Source of the DNA: Planctomycetota bacterium | GTDB taxonomy: Bacteria > Planctomycetota > UBA1135 > JACQFD01 | Length of the DNA stretch: 36,756 bases | Direction of reading: 5' to 3' | Assembly: GCA_016792805.1 (NCBI GenBank) | Contig: JAEUHX010000030.1 | Coordinates: 1-36,756 of the forward strand | In this document: one piece after another, positions 1 to 8,417 of the stretch | Numbering within the stretch: the stretch's first letter is position 1 | How the letters are laid out: every line of letters begins with the position of its first letter | Program-made: the position numbers and the translations under genes | Notes under the pieces: generated by a model | What the model saw: only the letters and a program-made list of their open reading frames with translations | Databases searched by the model: none | What the model was told of the DNA's origin: nothing

Positions 1-1
1 C

Positions 2-370
2 GCCGGTATGAATCCCTTCGACCCGCTGAGCCGCCCTGGCGGCCCCAAGTCCTATCTCTGGTTCGACGCCGCTGCCGAGAACGCCCTCAAGATTCGATTT
101 GTGGACTCGGACGGGATCCTCGACCCTGTCGGCGGCCTCGATCTCACGACCCTCTCCCTCTGGGCAGAGCATCCGCTCTGGGGGAGCGGGGAGATCTTCT
201 GGGACGCCGCGGCGCTGCTCACGGCCATCGATTTCTCCACCGACGGCACCGAGGTAACGCTCACTTATGGCAACATGAAGCTCACCAAAGGGCTCGGCTT
301 CGGCTTCACCGCCTCCGTGCGCGATCTCACTGGTGCGCTCGGGTGGGATTGGCATCTCACGCCGCAGTGA
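2..370 (+). CDS. C-terminal part of an unidentified protein
   Basis: This reading frame is open to the left edge of the window, so it is probably the end of a longer protein. An ATG at position 8 could also start a 120-residue protein, but no convincing ribosome binding site is visible in the few bases before it. The visible part is rich in Trp, Phe, Gly and Thr with alternating hydrophobic residues (for example KIRFVDSDGILDP), which suggests a beta-sandwich or Ig-like fold. It has no membrane segment and no motif I recognise. It ends at a TGA about 100 bases before the GMC oxidoreductase, too far apart to argue for a shared operon. I assign no function. Confidence 0.5.
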   Translation, partial: AGMNPFDPLSRPGGPKSYLWFDAAAENALKIRFVDSDGILDPVGGLDLTTLSLWAEHPLWGSGEIFWDAAALLTAIDFSTDGTEVTLTYGNMKLTKGLGFGFTASVRDLTGALGWDWHLTPQ

Positions 371-473
371 ATGGAGCTGGGCGCCTGCCGCCGTAACGCA
401 GCGGCCGGTGGAGCATCGAAGGGGGGCGTTGTCGCCCGCGCGCCGCGGGTGAGCGCCCTCGCGACTCCCTTCG

Positions 474-2057
474 ATGTCTTCGAACCATTACGACGTGATT
501 GTGATCGGCACCGGAGCCGGCGGCGGCACCCTGGTGCGCAAGCTGGCCGGCAGCGGAAAGCGCATTCTTGTGCTCGAGCGCGGAACATTCTTGCCGCGGG
601 AGCCGGAGAATTGGAGCTCCTTCGACGTGATCCGCAAGGATCGCTATCACAATTCGGAGAAGTGGCTTGACCGCAACGGTAAAGAGTTCAAGCCAGGAAC
701 CGGCTATTGGGTCGGAGGCAATACAAAAGTCTATGGTGCCGCGGTGCTTCGGCTGCGCGAGCGCGACTTCGAGGAGGTGCGTCACCATGGCGGAGTCTCC
801 CCAGAGTGGCCGATCCGCTACTCGGACCTCGAACATTATTATTCGGAGGCCGAACGGCTCTATGAGGCGCACGGGCTTCGCGGGGAGGACCCGACGGAGC
901 CGCCGGCTTCGGAGCCCTATCCGTGTCCGCCCGTCCGCCACGAGCCCGTTCTCGCGCGGATCTCGAGCGAACTTACAAAACGAGGGCTGAAGCCCTTTCA
1001 TGTTCCGCTCGCGGTGCGCCGCAATGAAGCAGCGCCGGAGCAGAGCCCCTGTGTTCGTTGCGCGACCTGCGACGGCTTTCCGTGTCTCGTCGGCGCCAAG
1101 GGGGACGCTGAGACGATGTGTATCCGTCCGGCGCTGGCACAGCATGGCGACCGCGTCACGCTGCGGACGGGTGCCAAGGTGTTACGCATTCTCACGAACG
1201 CGAGCGGCCGGGCCGTCACCGGCGTCGAAGCGGAGCTGGACGGCGAAAGAGTGATCTTCCATGGCGAGCTCGTCGTCGTCGCATGCGGCGCCATCAACTC
1301 GGCAGCGCTTCTTCTGCGCTCTGCGAACAGCGCACACAGAAACGGCCTCGCCAACGGCTCGGGGCTCGTCGGGCGCAACTTCATGCGCCATCAGAATGCC
1401 ATCTTTTTCTGTATCACCCGGGAGCCCAATCCCACGGTCTTCCAGAAGACGCTCGCGGTGAATGATTACTACTGGGGAGAGCCCGGATTCCCGTACCCGA
1501 TGGGCCATATCTCGCTCGTTGGGAAGTCCAACAAAGATATGCTCGCTGCCGGCGCGTCTCCCTTCGCACCCGAATTTGTGCTTCGCTGGGTCGCGAGCCA
1601 TTCCGTCGATTGGTGGCTCACGGCGGAGGATCTGCCCAATCCGGAGAACCGAGTGCGGCTTCAAGGGGACCGGATCGTCGTCGAGTATCAAGATAATAAT
1701 ACAGCAGCCATGGATCGGCTGATCGCCCGCTGGAAGCACGTGCTGCGCAACATCCACGGACCTGCCAGCCTTTTTGTTACTGCACGCCTCCCGATTGCCG
1801 CCGTCGGGCACCAAGTGGGCACGTGCCGATTCGGAACCGATCCCGCCAGCTCGGTCCTCGACGTGAGCTGCCGCGCCCACGAGCTCGATAATTTGTATGT
1901 GGTGGACGGAAGCTTCTTCCCCTCGAGCGCCGCCGTGAACCCGTCGCTCACGATCATGGCCAATGCGCTTCGCGTCGGCGACCACCTTCTCGACCGAATG
2001 GGTGTGCAACGCACAGATCCGATCGAAGTGCCCGCCCTCGCGGCTGCGGCACGCTGA
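474..2057 (+). CDS. GMC-family FAD-dependent oxidoreductase
   Basis: A 527-residue flavoprotein of the glucose-methanol-choline family, which oxidises alcohols or sugars with FAD. The N-terminus carries the dinucleotide-binding signature (VIVIGTGAGGG, residues 8-18, ending in LVLERG near 32-37). The C-terminus has the usual catalytic pair: His446 in the VGHQVGTCRFG segment and Asn489 in AVNPSLTI. No signal peptide or Tat motif is visible, so it is probably cytoplasmic. A cysteine cluster (Cys193, 196, 199 and 204, spacing CxxCxxCx4C) sits mid-protein; I recall a similar CDGFPC segment in a bacterial GMC subgroup. The stop codon lies 7 bases before the next start, so it is probably co-transcribed with the VOC protein. 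The substrate is unknown. Confidence 0.9.
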   Translation: MSSNHYDVIVIGTGAGGGTLVRKLAGSGKRILVLERGTFLPREPENWSSFDVIRKDRYHNSEKWLDRNGKEFKPGTGYWVGGNTKVYGAAVLRLRERDFEEVRHHGGVSPEWPIRYSDLEHYYSEAERLYEAHGLRGEDPTEPPASEPYPCPPVRHEPVLARISSELTKRGLKPFHVPLAVRRNEAAPEQSPCVRCATCDGFPCLVGAKGDAETMCIRPALAQHGDRVTLRTGAKVLRILTNASGRAVTGVEAELDGERVIFHGELVVVACGAINSAALLLRSANSAHRNGLANGSGLVGRNFMRHQNAIFFCITREPNPTVFQKTLAVNDYYWGEPGFPYPMGHISLVGKSNKDMLAAGASPFAPEFVLRWVASHSVDWWLTAEDLPNPENRVRLQGDRIVVEYQDNNTAAMDRLIARWKHVLRNIHGPASLFVTARLPIAAVGHQVGTCRFGTDPASSVLDVSCRAHELDNLYVVDGSFFPSSAAVNPSLTIMANALRVGDHLLDRMGVQRTDPIEVPALAAAAR

Positions 2058-2064
2058 GGCTCCC

Positions 2065-3159
2065 ATGCGTACTTTTGCACTCGAGCCGTTCCTCGTCGCG
2101 GGGCTGCTCGCTGCGGGCGCGGCGGTGAGCGCCGGCTGGACGCCGGCTCCGGCGCGCGCCTTCCCCGCCGCAGCGGCCGAAGATCGCTCGGCAGCCGCAG
2201 TCGAGAGCGCGGGCTTCACCGTTTCAGACCTCGACAAATCTGTGGCTTTCTATTCGGAGGTGCTCGGATTCCGCCTCCTCGAGGAGCCCACTGAAATCGT
2301 GGGCCCCGAGCTCGATCGGCTGCGCGGAGTCTTTGGCAGCCGCGTTCGTATCGCGCGCCTCGCGCTCGGGGAGGAGCGCATCGAGCTCACCGAGTATCTG
2401 GTGCCTCGCGGGAAGCCGTTTCCGGATGGGAGCCGCGGCAACGACCGCTGGTTCCAACATTTCGCCATTGTGGTAAGCGACCTCGATGCGGCCTATGCCC
2501 ATTTGCGCGCGCACCGCGTGGAGCATGCCTCCACGGGACCGCAGCGCCTCCCCGCGTGGAATCGCAACGCAGGCGGAATTGGTGCATTCTATTTCCGCGA
2601 TCCGGACGGTCACTTTTTGGAGCTCATCCAGTTCCCCGAAGGCAAGGGCGATCCGCGCTGGAGGCGCAAAGCGGCAAGCGCGATGCCCACCGACCCGAAG
2701 TCACTTTTCCTCGGTATCGACCATACGGCAATCACAGCTTCGAACACAGACGCGAGCCGAGCGTTTTATGGCAACCTGCTCGGCCTCCGTCTCGCCGGCG
2801 AGAGCGAGAACTACGGCACGGAGCAGGAGCATCTCAATCATGTCTTCGGCGCTCGGCTGCGCATCTCCGGCCTGCGCGGCGCGGCGGGATTCGGCGTCGA
2901 GCTCCTCGAGTACCTGACTCCGACCGATGGCCGTTCGCTCGGCGACGGCCCGGCACCCAACGACCTCGCATTTGGGGAGATCACATTTTCCGTCCCGAAC
3001 CTTGATGCCGCCGAGCGCGGGCTCCTCGCATCGCGCGCGCGGCTCGTCTCGCCCGGAATCGTCACCGTTCCCGCGGGCGCGGCCGGCTCCCGCCGTGCGC
3101 TCCTCGCGCGCGATCCCGACGGCCATGGCGTCCATCTCATCGAGCGCGCGCTGCACTGA
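2065..3159 (+). CDS. Secreted two-module VOC (glyoxalase-fold) protein
   Basis: A 364-residue protein with a signal-peptide-like N-terminus (MRTFALEPFLVAGLLAAGAA, then an Ala-rich cleavage zone), followed by two vicinal-oxygen-chelate units at about residues 45-200 and 215-364. Each unit has two beta-alpha-beta-beta-beta halves, seen as SDLDKSVAFY ... QHFAIVV ... FLELIQF and GIDHTAI ... SRAFYGNLLG ... GVHLIERA. Likely metal ligands are the His and Glu in QHFAIVV/FLELIQF and GIDHTAI/HLIERA, but the first strand of module 1 reads AGFTV where a His is common. The frame stays open further upstream, but the ATG at 2065 is chosen because it gives the signal peptide and clears the GMC gene. It might act on the GMC product or bind a small ligand; no specific activity can be read. 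Confidence 0.85.
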   Translation: MRTFALEPFLVAGLLAAGAAVSAGWTPAPARAFPAAAAEDRSAAAVESAGFTVSDLDKSVAFYSEVLGFRLLEEPTEIVGPELDRLRGVFGSRVRIARLALGEERIELTEYLVPRGKPFPDGSRGNDRWFQHFAIVVSDLDAAYAHLRAHRVEHASTGPQRLPAWNRNAGGIGAFYFRDPDGHFLELIQFPEGKGDPRWRRKAASAMPTDPKSLFLGIDHTAITASNTDASRAFYGNLLGLRLAGESENYGTEQEHLNHVFGARLRISGLRGAAGFGVELLEYLTPTDGRSLGDGPAPNDLAFGEITFSVPNLDAAERGLLASRARLVSPGIVTVPAGAAGSRRALLARDPDGHGVHLIERALH

Positions 3160-3228
3160 TGTTCGCTCCGCGCGCGGGACCCGTTTCTTGGGGCAGCGGC
3201 AGAGATTTGGCTCGCCGCGTTCCCTTCT

Positions 3229-3232
3229 GGAG
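3229..3232 (+). promoter_or_regulatory. Ribosome binding site fixing the metacaspase start
   Basis: GGAG lies 8 bases before the ATG at 3241 but only 2 bases before the in-frame ATG at 3235. Spacing therefore favours 3241 as the true start. Confidence 0.5.
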
Positions 3233-3240
3233 AAATGGCC

Positions 3241-4062
3241 ATGAGCTCGGACAAAGGCACCGCGGGCACGAAGCGCGCGCTCTGCGTCGGCATCAATGAT
3301 TATCCCGGCACCAGCAGCGACCTCGCCGGCTGCGTGAACGACGCCAAGGATTGGAAGGCGGCGCTCGAGGCGCGCGGCTACGGCGTCTCGACGCTCCTCG
3401 ACTCCCAGGCTACAAAAAGCAACATGGTGACGGCGCTCAAGTCGCTCATCGATGGCGCGCAGTCGGGCGATTCTGTGGTTTTCACTTTTTCGGGACACGG
3501 CTCCTGGATTCCCGACGCGAGCGGCGATGAGCCCGATGATCGCGACGAGATGCTCTGCCCGCACGACATCGGCAGCGGCGGCATGCTCCTCGACGACGAG
3601 CTTGCCACAATCTTTGGCCGCAAGCGCGACGGCGTTCGTTTGTATTTCATTTCCGATTCTTGCCATTCGGGAACTGTTGCAAAGTTCGCCCCGTCGATCC
3701 TCCCTCCGGAGATTCTCAAGCTTCAGCCGCGTCCGCGTTTCCTGCCGCCCCATGCGTTCCTCAAGGAGAAGTCGCTTCGCGACGCCGCCGATCGCGTCGC
3801 GATGTTCTTCGGCGCCAAGAAGCAGAAGTACCCGGCGCTCCTCGCCGCGGGCTGCCGCGACATCGAATACAGCTATGACGCCCATTTCGGCAGTCGCCCC
3901 AACGGTGCGTTCTCCTACTTCGCGCTCAAGGCGCTGAAGGGAAATCCCACGTCGCCTCGGGTTTGGATGAACGCTATTCGCGAGAGCCTCCCGACGGCCA
4001 CCTACCCGCAGACGCCGAGTCTCTACGGAAGCACGACGGCCAAGAAAGGGCCGATGTTCTAA
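3241..4062 (+). CDS. Caspase-fold cysteine protease (metacaspase-like, C14)
   Basis: A 273-residue protein that is essentially a bare caspase p20-like domain. It starts with KRALCVGINDYPG, the first strand of the fold. The catalytic dyad is clear: His86 in FSGHGSW and Cys141 in ISDSCHSGT. The acidic stretch DEPDDRDEML after the His is typical of metacaspases, which bind calcium and cut after Arg or Lys. There is no signal peptide, prodomain or membrane anchor, so it looks like a cytoplasmic type I-like enzyme without its N-terminal extension. The end, after NAIRESLPTATYPQTPSLYG, matches bacterial caspase-family hydrolases. A strong hairpin separates it from the ABC-F gene. Its target is unknown; stress-linked proteolysis is a guess. 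Confidence 0.9.
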   Translation: MSSDKGTAGTKRALCVGINDYPGTSSDLAGCVNDAKDWKAALEARGYGVSTLLDSQATKSNMVTALKSLIDGAQSGDSVVFTFSGHGSWIPDASGDEPDDRDEMLCPHDIGSGGMLLDDELATIFGRKRDGVRLYFISDSCHSGTVAKFAPSILPPEILKLQPRPRFLPPHAFLKEKSLRDAADRVAMFFGAKKQKYPALLAAGCRDIEYSYDAHFGSRPNGAFSYFALKALKGNPTSPRVWMNAIRESLPTATYPQTPSLYGSTTAKKGPMF

Positions 4063-4121
4063 CCGGCCGCGTTTCGCGCGATCCTCGCACCCGCAATCCC
4101 GGGCGCCCGCGGCACGGGCCG

Positions 4122-4174
4122 CACGGTGCGGGGGTCCCGACTCGCGGCGGCGCCCGGCGCCGCCCCGCACCGTG
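4122..4174 (+). terminator. Strong nested hairpin between metacaspase and ABC-F genes
   Basis: A perfect 12-bp inverted repeat (CACGGTGCGGGG at 4122-4133, CCCCGCACCGTG at 4163-4174) encloses a second GC-rich stem (GGCGGCGC at 4146-4153, GCGCCGCC at 4157-4164). The two stems share two bases, so they partly compete. No T-run follows, so it is not a canonical intrinsic terminator. It ends 16 bases before the ABC-F ATG, so it could be a leader structure acting on translation of that gene as well as a 3' end for the metacaspase mRNA. Confidence 0.5.
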
Positions 4175-4190
4175 TTAGCTTCCGGGGTCC

Positions 4191-5873
4191 ATGATCTCGT
4201 TTAGCAACGTCGGAAAGCAGTTCGGCAAGCGGCTCGTCCTTGTCGACGCGTCGTTCCAGCTCAACGCTGGTGAGAAGGTCGGTCTCGTCGGCCCCAACGG
4301 CGCCGGCAAGACCACCATTTTCCGCCTCCTCACGGGCGAGGAGCTCCCCGACGACGGCGCCCTCTCGATTCCCAAGAATCTGACGATTGGTTACTTCCGT
4401 CAGGACTCCGAGGAGATGCACGGCCGCACGGTCCTCGAGGAAGCCATCGCCGGAAGCGGGCGCCTCGGCGAGCTCCACCACGAGATTTCCGAGCTCGAGC
4501 ACGCCATGGCCGACCCCGAGCGAGCCGACGAGATGGACTCGATCCTCGAGCGGTTCGGCGAGGCGCAGGCCGAGTACCAGGACCTCGGCGGCTATGAGAT
4601 CGAGGCGCGTGCGCGCGAGGTGCTCCACGGGCTTGGATTCGAAGCGCGGCAGGTCGACGGAGACGTCGGCGCGCTCTCGGGCGGCTGGAAGATGCGCGTT
4701 TCGATGGCAAAAGTGCTTCTCACAAAAGCCGACGTGCTTCTCCTCGACGAGCCGACGAACCACCTCGACATCGAGTCGATTCTTTGGCTTGAAGATTTCT
4801 TGAAGGCCACAAAAGCGGCCGTGCTCATGACCTGCCACGACCGCGATTTCATGAATCGCGTCGTGACGCGCCTGCTCGAGCTCGACGGCGGCGAGCTCAC
4901 GAGCTACTCGGGCGACTACGATTTCTATGAGCGCGAGCAGGCGCTGCGTGCGCAGCAGAAGGAAGCACAATACGCCCGCCAGCAGGCGATGCTCGCGAAG
5001 GAGCAGCGCTTCATCGACCGCTTCGAGAAGCACGCGGCGAAAGCCGCGCAGGTGCAGAGCCGTATCAAGAAGCTTGAGAAAATTGAGCTCGTCGAGCCGC
5101 CGAAGCGGCGCGAAATTGTGCCTTTCGATTTCAAGCAACCGGGGCGCTCGGGCGACGACGTGCTGAAGATCCACGGGCTCAACAAGCGCTACGGCGACAA
5201 GATCATTTATGAGGATTTCGATTTCGAGATCCGCCGCGGCGAGCGCTGGTGCGTGATGGGCGTGAATGGCGCCGGCAAGTCGACGCTGCTGAAGATCGTC
5301 GTCGGCGCGCAGCAGCCCGACTCCGGCACCGTGAAGCTCGGCGCGAGCTTGAAGCTCGGCTACTTCGCGCAGCAGGCGCTCGATTTGTTGGATCCCAACC
5401 TCACGATCTGGGAGCAGATCGAGCACGACTTCCCGATGGAATCGATCAGCACGCGCCGCAATCTGTTGGGTTGCTTCCAGTTCTCGGGCGACGACGTCGA
5501 GAAGCCGATCCGTATCCTTTCGGGCGGCGAGCGCTCGCGCCTCGTGCTGGCGCGCATGCTGATGGATCCGCCCAACTTCCTCGTGCTCGACGAGCCGACG
5601 AACCACTTGGATCTCATTACAAAAGAGATGCTGGTTCAGACGCTCGCGAAATATGAGGGAACGATGCTTTTCGTGAGCCACGACCGCACGTTCTTGCGCG
5701 GCCTCGCGACGCGGGTCCTCGACCTGAGCGGCGAGACCGTCGTCGGCAAGAGCAACGCGGGGGCGGCTCTGCCGAAGACGAAGTCGGGTCGGCCTTTGCC
5801 GGTCGCGTTCCCGGCGTCGTATGCCGAGTGGGTCCGCCACACCGGCCACGAGGCGCCCGGCGTTCACGCGTAA
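4191..5873 (+). CDS. ABC-F family ATPase (ribosome-associated type)
   Basis: A 560-residue protein with two ABC ATPase domains and no membrane segment, the layout of ABC-F proteins such as EttA, Uup, YbiT and YheS that act on the ribosome rather than in transport. Domain 1 has Walker A GPNGAGKTT (34-42), signature LSGGW (about 162) and Walker B LLLDEPTNHLD (about 183). A charged linker rich in Lys, Arg and Gln follows (about 230-320; the P-site tRNA interaction motif in this family). Domain 2 has GVNGAGKST (about 357), LSGGERSRL (about 443) and LVLDEPTNHLD (about 464). The first signature is LSGGW rather than LSGGQ. I cannot decide between a housekeeping translation factor and an antibiotic-protection protein; nothing nearby suggests resistance. 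Confidence 0.92.
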   Translation: MISFSNVGKQFGKRLVLVDASFQLNAGEKVGLVGPNGAGKTTIFRLLTGEELPDDGALSIPKNLTIGYFRQDSEEMHGRTVLEEAIAGSGRLGELHHEISELEHAMADPERADEMDSILERFGEAQAEYQDLGGYEIEARAREVLHGLGFEARQVDGDVGALSGGWKMRVSMAKVLLTKADVLLLDEPTNHLDIESILWLEDFLKATKAAVLMTCHDRDFMNRVVTRLLELDGGELTSYSGDYDFYEREQALRAQQKEAQYARQQAMLAKEQRFIDRFEKHAAKAAQVQSRIKKLEKIELVEPPKRREIVPFDFKQPGRSGDDVLKIHGLNKRYGDKIIYEDFDFEIRRGERWCVMGVNGAGKSTLLKIVVGAQQPDSGTVKLGASLKLGYFAQQALDLLDPNLTIWEQIEHDFPMESISTRRNLLGCFQFSGDDVEKPIRILSGGERSRLVLARMLMDPPNFLVLDEPTNHLDLITKEMLVQTLAKYEGTMLFVSHDRTFLRGLATRVLDLSGETVVGKSNAGAALPKTKSGRPLPVAFPASYAEWVRHTGHEAPGVHA

Positions 5874-5914
5874 TTTCGGCCGAAGAATCGGCGGCGAGGC
5901 GGCTCGAACCGGGT

Positions 5915-5918
5915 GGAG
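5915..5918 (+). promoter_or_regulatory. Ribosome binding site fixing the sigma-fusion start
   Basis: GGAG lies 9 bases before the ATG at 5928. An in-frame GTG at 5913 overlaps this site, so the ATG at 5928 is preferred as the start. Confidence 0.55.
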
Positions 5919-5927
5919 AAACGACCG

Positions 5928-8186
5928 ATGGATCTCTCCTCCCCAAGCGATTCCGAGCTTCTGCGGCGATTTGTCGTAGAGCAGGACCATGCCGCCGCCG
6001 CCGCTCTCGTGGAGCGCTGGCAGCGGCCCGTCTACGACCTCGTGCTGCGCATCGTGCGTCACGAAGCGGATGCCGCCGACGCCACGCAGGCCGCCTTTCT
6101 CGCGGCTCTGCGCGGAGCGCGCGGCTTTCGCGGGGAGGCGGCGTTCGGCACCTGGCTGTATCGCATCGCCGTGAACGAGGCCCATCGGCAGCTCCGCCAA
6201 CGCCCAAGGAGAACTGCTATGGAACCCGACGTCGAATCGCTTCCCACGCCCTCCTCCGAGGACACCGCGCGGCACCGCGAGCGGCTCGACGCGCTCGAGC
6301 GCGAGGTGGCCGCGCTGCCGGAGGCGCAGCGGCTTGCGGTCGCGCTGCACTATCAGCGCGGGCTTCGCTACGAGGAGGTGGCGGAGGTGCTCGGCATTGC
6401 GCCGGGAACTGTCGCTTCTCGTTTGGCGGCGGCGCGCGAGCGCCTGAAGGCGCGGCTCGCGGCGGCGAAGGTTGCGGCGGCGGCGGCGTGGGATCTCGAG
6501 GCCGATCTGCGCGTCGGCGCGTGGCATGAGCCGCCGGCTTCGCTGGCGAGCCGACTCGCAAGCGCAGCACGCAGCGTGAAGCCGGCGCTTTGGCCGACGT
6601 GGGCGCCCGCGGCGGCAACGGCAGCGGCCGCGCTCGTCGTGGCTTCGGTGGGGATCGCGTTCGCAAGCGGCGCGATCGGACCGAAGGCAACCGATCCGCT
6701 CGGGCCGGCAGCTTCGGGTGCCGGCAGCCTACTCGCGGCGCAGCAGCCTGGAACACCAGCGACGGCGCCGGCTGCGCGCACAGGTGGTGGGCGCGAGGCC
6801 GCTGAAGAAGTGAGCTCACAAAAACCGGCGGCCGGTGCGGCCGGGGAAATTGTGCTCCGCATCGAGGGCGTCGTGCGCGATGAGGCGTCGGGGGCGCCGA
6901 TCGCCGAGGCGTTGATGCAGCTCGGGGTCGTCTGGCCGGAGCTCCCGGAGCCGAAGATTCGGAAGGGATTCCCAACGGGCATCCTGGCGAAGACCGATGC
7001 CGAGGGACGTTACAAAATCGAAGCGAAGATCCGAAAGCCGACGATCTTCCAGCTGGAGGCGATTGCGCTGCTGCCTCCCGGGGCGGCGAGAAAGGAGCCT
7101 TCATTTTTGGTGCCTCCTCCGCCCGGCGTCGACGCGTCGCTCGCCTCGCTCTTCGACCGCCGCGATTCGAGCCGCGGAGCCGATCTGCGCGTGATGGCGG
7201 TGGAGGAATCGACCACGCTCCGCGAAGACTTTTTTGTGCGCGCGAAGGTGACGCCCGACGGCTCCGAGTTCCGCAAGGCGCGCAAGGAGCTGATCGGACT
7301 ACTGCGGGCGCGCTTCGATCGGGAGTCGCTGCCGTATCTGTGTGGTGTTTTCCAGCGCGAGGACGGTGCGAGCGTGAAGGGCGTCTCGTGGAGCCTGCTC
7401 GACGAGCGCGGCTACACGGGGTGTCCCGGGGCGCAGGAATTGTTGGATCCGGCGAGCGGCCTTTTTCTGATTGGCCCCGTGACGGCGGCTCCCTGGAATC
7501 TGCAGGCGGTGATGGAGGATGGTGCGTACGCGGTCGCGCGGAATATGCAGCCTTCGGCGGGCAAGCCGGTGGCCGACCTTGTATTAACTCTCCGGGCAGG
7601 CAATGCGCCGATCGCTGGAATCGTCGTCGACGAGGAGGGGAAGCCGCTCGAAGATGTTACGATTTCGGTTCGGCCGACGGAGCTCTCGGAGACACCGTTT
7701 CACTATCCGACGGGGTCGTTTACTACAAAAGCGGATGGGGCGTTCCGTATCGCACACGCCGCCTTCGCGGGCGCTACGGTGCAGCTCACGGCGAGCACAC
7801 CCGACGCCGACCTGCGGTCGACGACGCTTCCGTCGGTCGCGGCCGGAAATGAGACGCTGCGCATCGTGCTGCGCCGCAAGCCCGCAATTGTGGGACGCCT
7901 TGTGGTGAAGGGGACCGGCGCGGTGCCGAGCGGACATTACTCGATCGATGTCGATCCCGTCGGCGCGCGCCCTGGGATCCGATCCAACCTCCCGGTGCAG
8001 ACGTTCAAGATGCATGCCTCGATGGATCCAAGGACGGGGGAGTTCACTTATCGTGTCAGCTCTCCCGGCACCTATGAGCTCAAGGTGCTGAAGGGGATCG
8101 GTAACGCTGTGCTCTCGAGGACGGTCGAAGTGACCGACTTAGGGATCAACATCGGCGCGATCGAAATCGAGTCGACGGAAAAATAG
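5928..8186 (+). CDS. ECF sigma factor fused to a membrane anchor and repeat domains
   Basis: A 752-residue fusion. Residues 1-95 are sigma-70 region 2 (ADATQAAFLAAL, TWLYRIAVNEAHRQLR). Residues about 118-180 are region 4, with ALPEAQRLAVALHYQRGL and the helix-turn-helix YEEVAEVLGIAPGTVASRL. After a short linker, residues about 226-247 form one hydrophobic segment, followed by an Ala/Pro/Gly spacer and about 450 residues with three carboxypeptidase-regulatory-like (transthyretin-fold) repeats, recognisable from segments such as IEGVVRDEASGAPIAEA and IAGIVVDEEGKPLEDVTI. The topology implies a cytoplasmic sigma domain tethered to the membrane with an outside domain, so sensing and sigma output would be in one chain. 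No separate anti-sigma gene is adjacent. Planctomycetes are known for ECF factors with long C-terminal extensions. Confidence 0.88.
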   Translation: MDLSSPSDSELLRRFVVEQDHAAAAALVERWQRPVYDLVLRIVRHEADAADATQAAFLAALRGARGFRGEAAFGTWLYRIAVNEAHRQLRQRPRRTAMEPDVESLPTPSSEDTARHRERLDALEREVAALPEAQRLAVALHYQRGLRYEEVAEVLGIAPGTVASRLAAARERLKARLAAAKVAAAAAWDLEADLRVGAWHEPPASLASRLASAARSVKPALWPTWAPAAATAAAALVVASVGIAFASGAIGPKATDPLGPAASGAGSLLAAQQPGTPATAPAARTGGGREAAEEVSSQKPAAGAAGEIVLRIEGVVRDEASGAPIAEALMQLGVVWPELPEPKIRKGFPTGILAKTDAEGRYKIEAKIRKPTIFQLEAIALLPPGAARKEPSFLVPPPPGVDASLASLFDRRDSSRGADLRVMAVEESTTLREDFFVRAKVTPDGSEFRKARKELIGLLRARFDRESLPYLCGVFQREDGASVKGVSWSLLDERGYTGCPGAQELLDPASGLFLIGPVTAAPWNLQAVMEDGAYAVARNMQPSAGKPVADLVLTLRAGNAPIAGIVVDEEGKPLEDVTISVRPTELSETPFHYPTGSFTTKADGAFRIAHAAFAGATVQLTASTPDADLRSTTLPSVAAGNETLRIVLRRKPAIVGRLVVKGTGAVPSGHYSIDVDPVGARPGIRSNLPVQTFKMHASMDPRTGEFTYRVSSPGTYELKVLKGIGNAVLSRTVEVTDLGINIGAIEIESTEK

Positions 8187-8417
8187 CAGCCAAGCCGATA
8201 GGTCCTTCAGAGCTGCGTTCCCCGCCAGGAAGAAGCGTCGCGATGCTGCTCCGATTTCGAGATTGACCGCGCTCGGGCGCGCATCGATCCTCTTCACTTG
8301 ACAACGGTGGCGGTGGGCGCACCGAGCGCACTTCCTTTGAGGACATGTTTCTAGTGAGGTCGCATCGACTTTCGCGATCGTCTTTCTCGATTCTGCTCAC
8401 CAAGAAGAGAGGAATCC

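Noticed and set aside
2701..4170. 489-residue open frame on the - strand
   Set aside because: Shadow of the VOC and metacaspase genes, no protein-like features.
4059..6527. 822-residue open frame on the - strand
   Set aside because: It lies opposite the ABC-F gene and the sigma fusion, both clearly real. Its Arg/Leu/Ala-rich sequence has no domain; long antisense frames are common in GC-rich DNA.
8298..8303. TTGACA as a -35 box ahead of the secreted beta-helix gene
   Set aside because: No acceptable -10 sequence lies 16-18 bases downstream; the region there is GC-rich.
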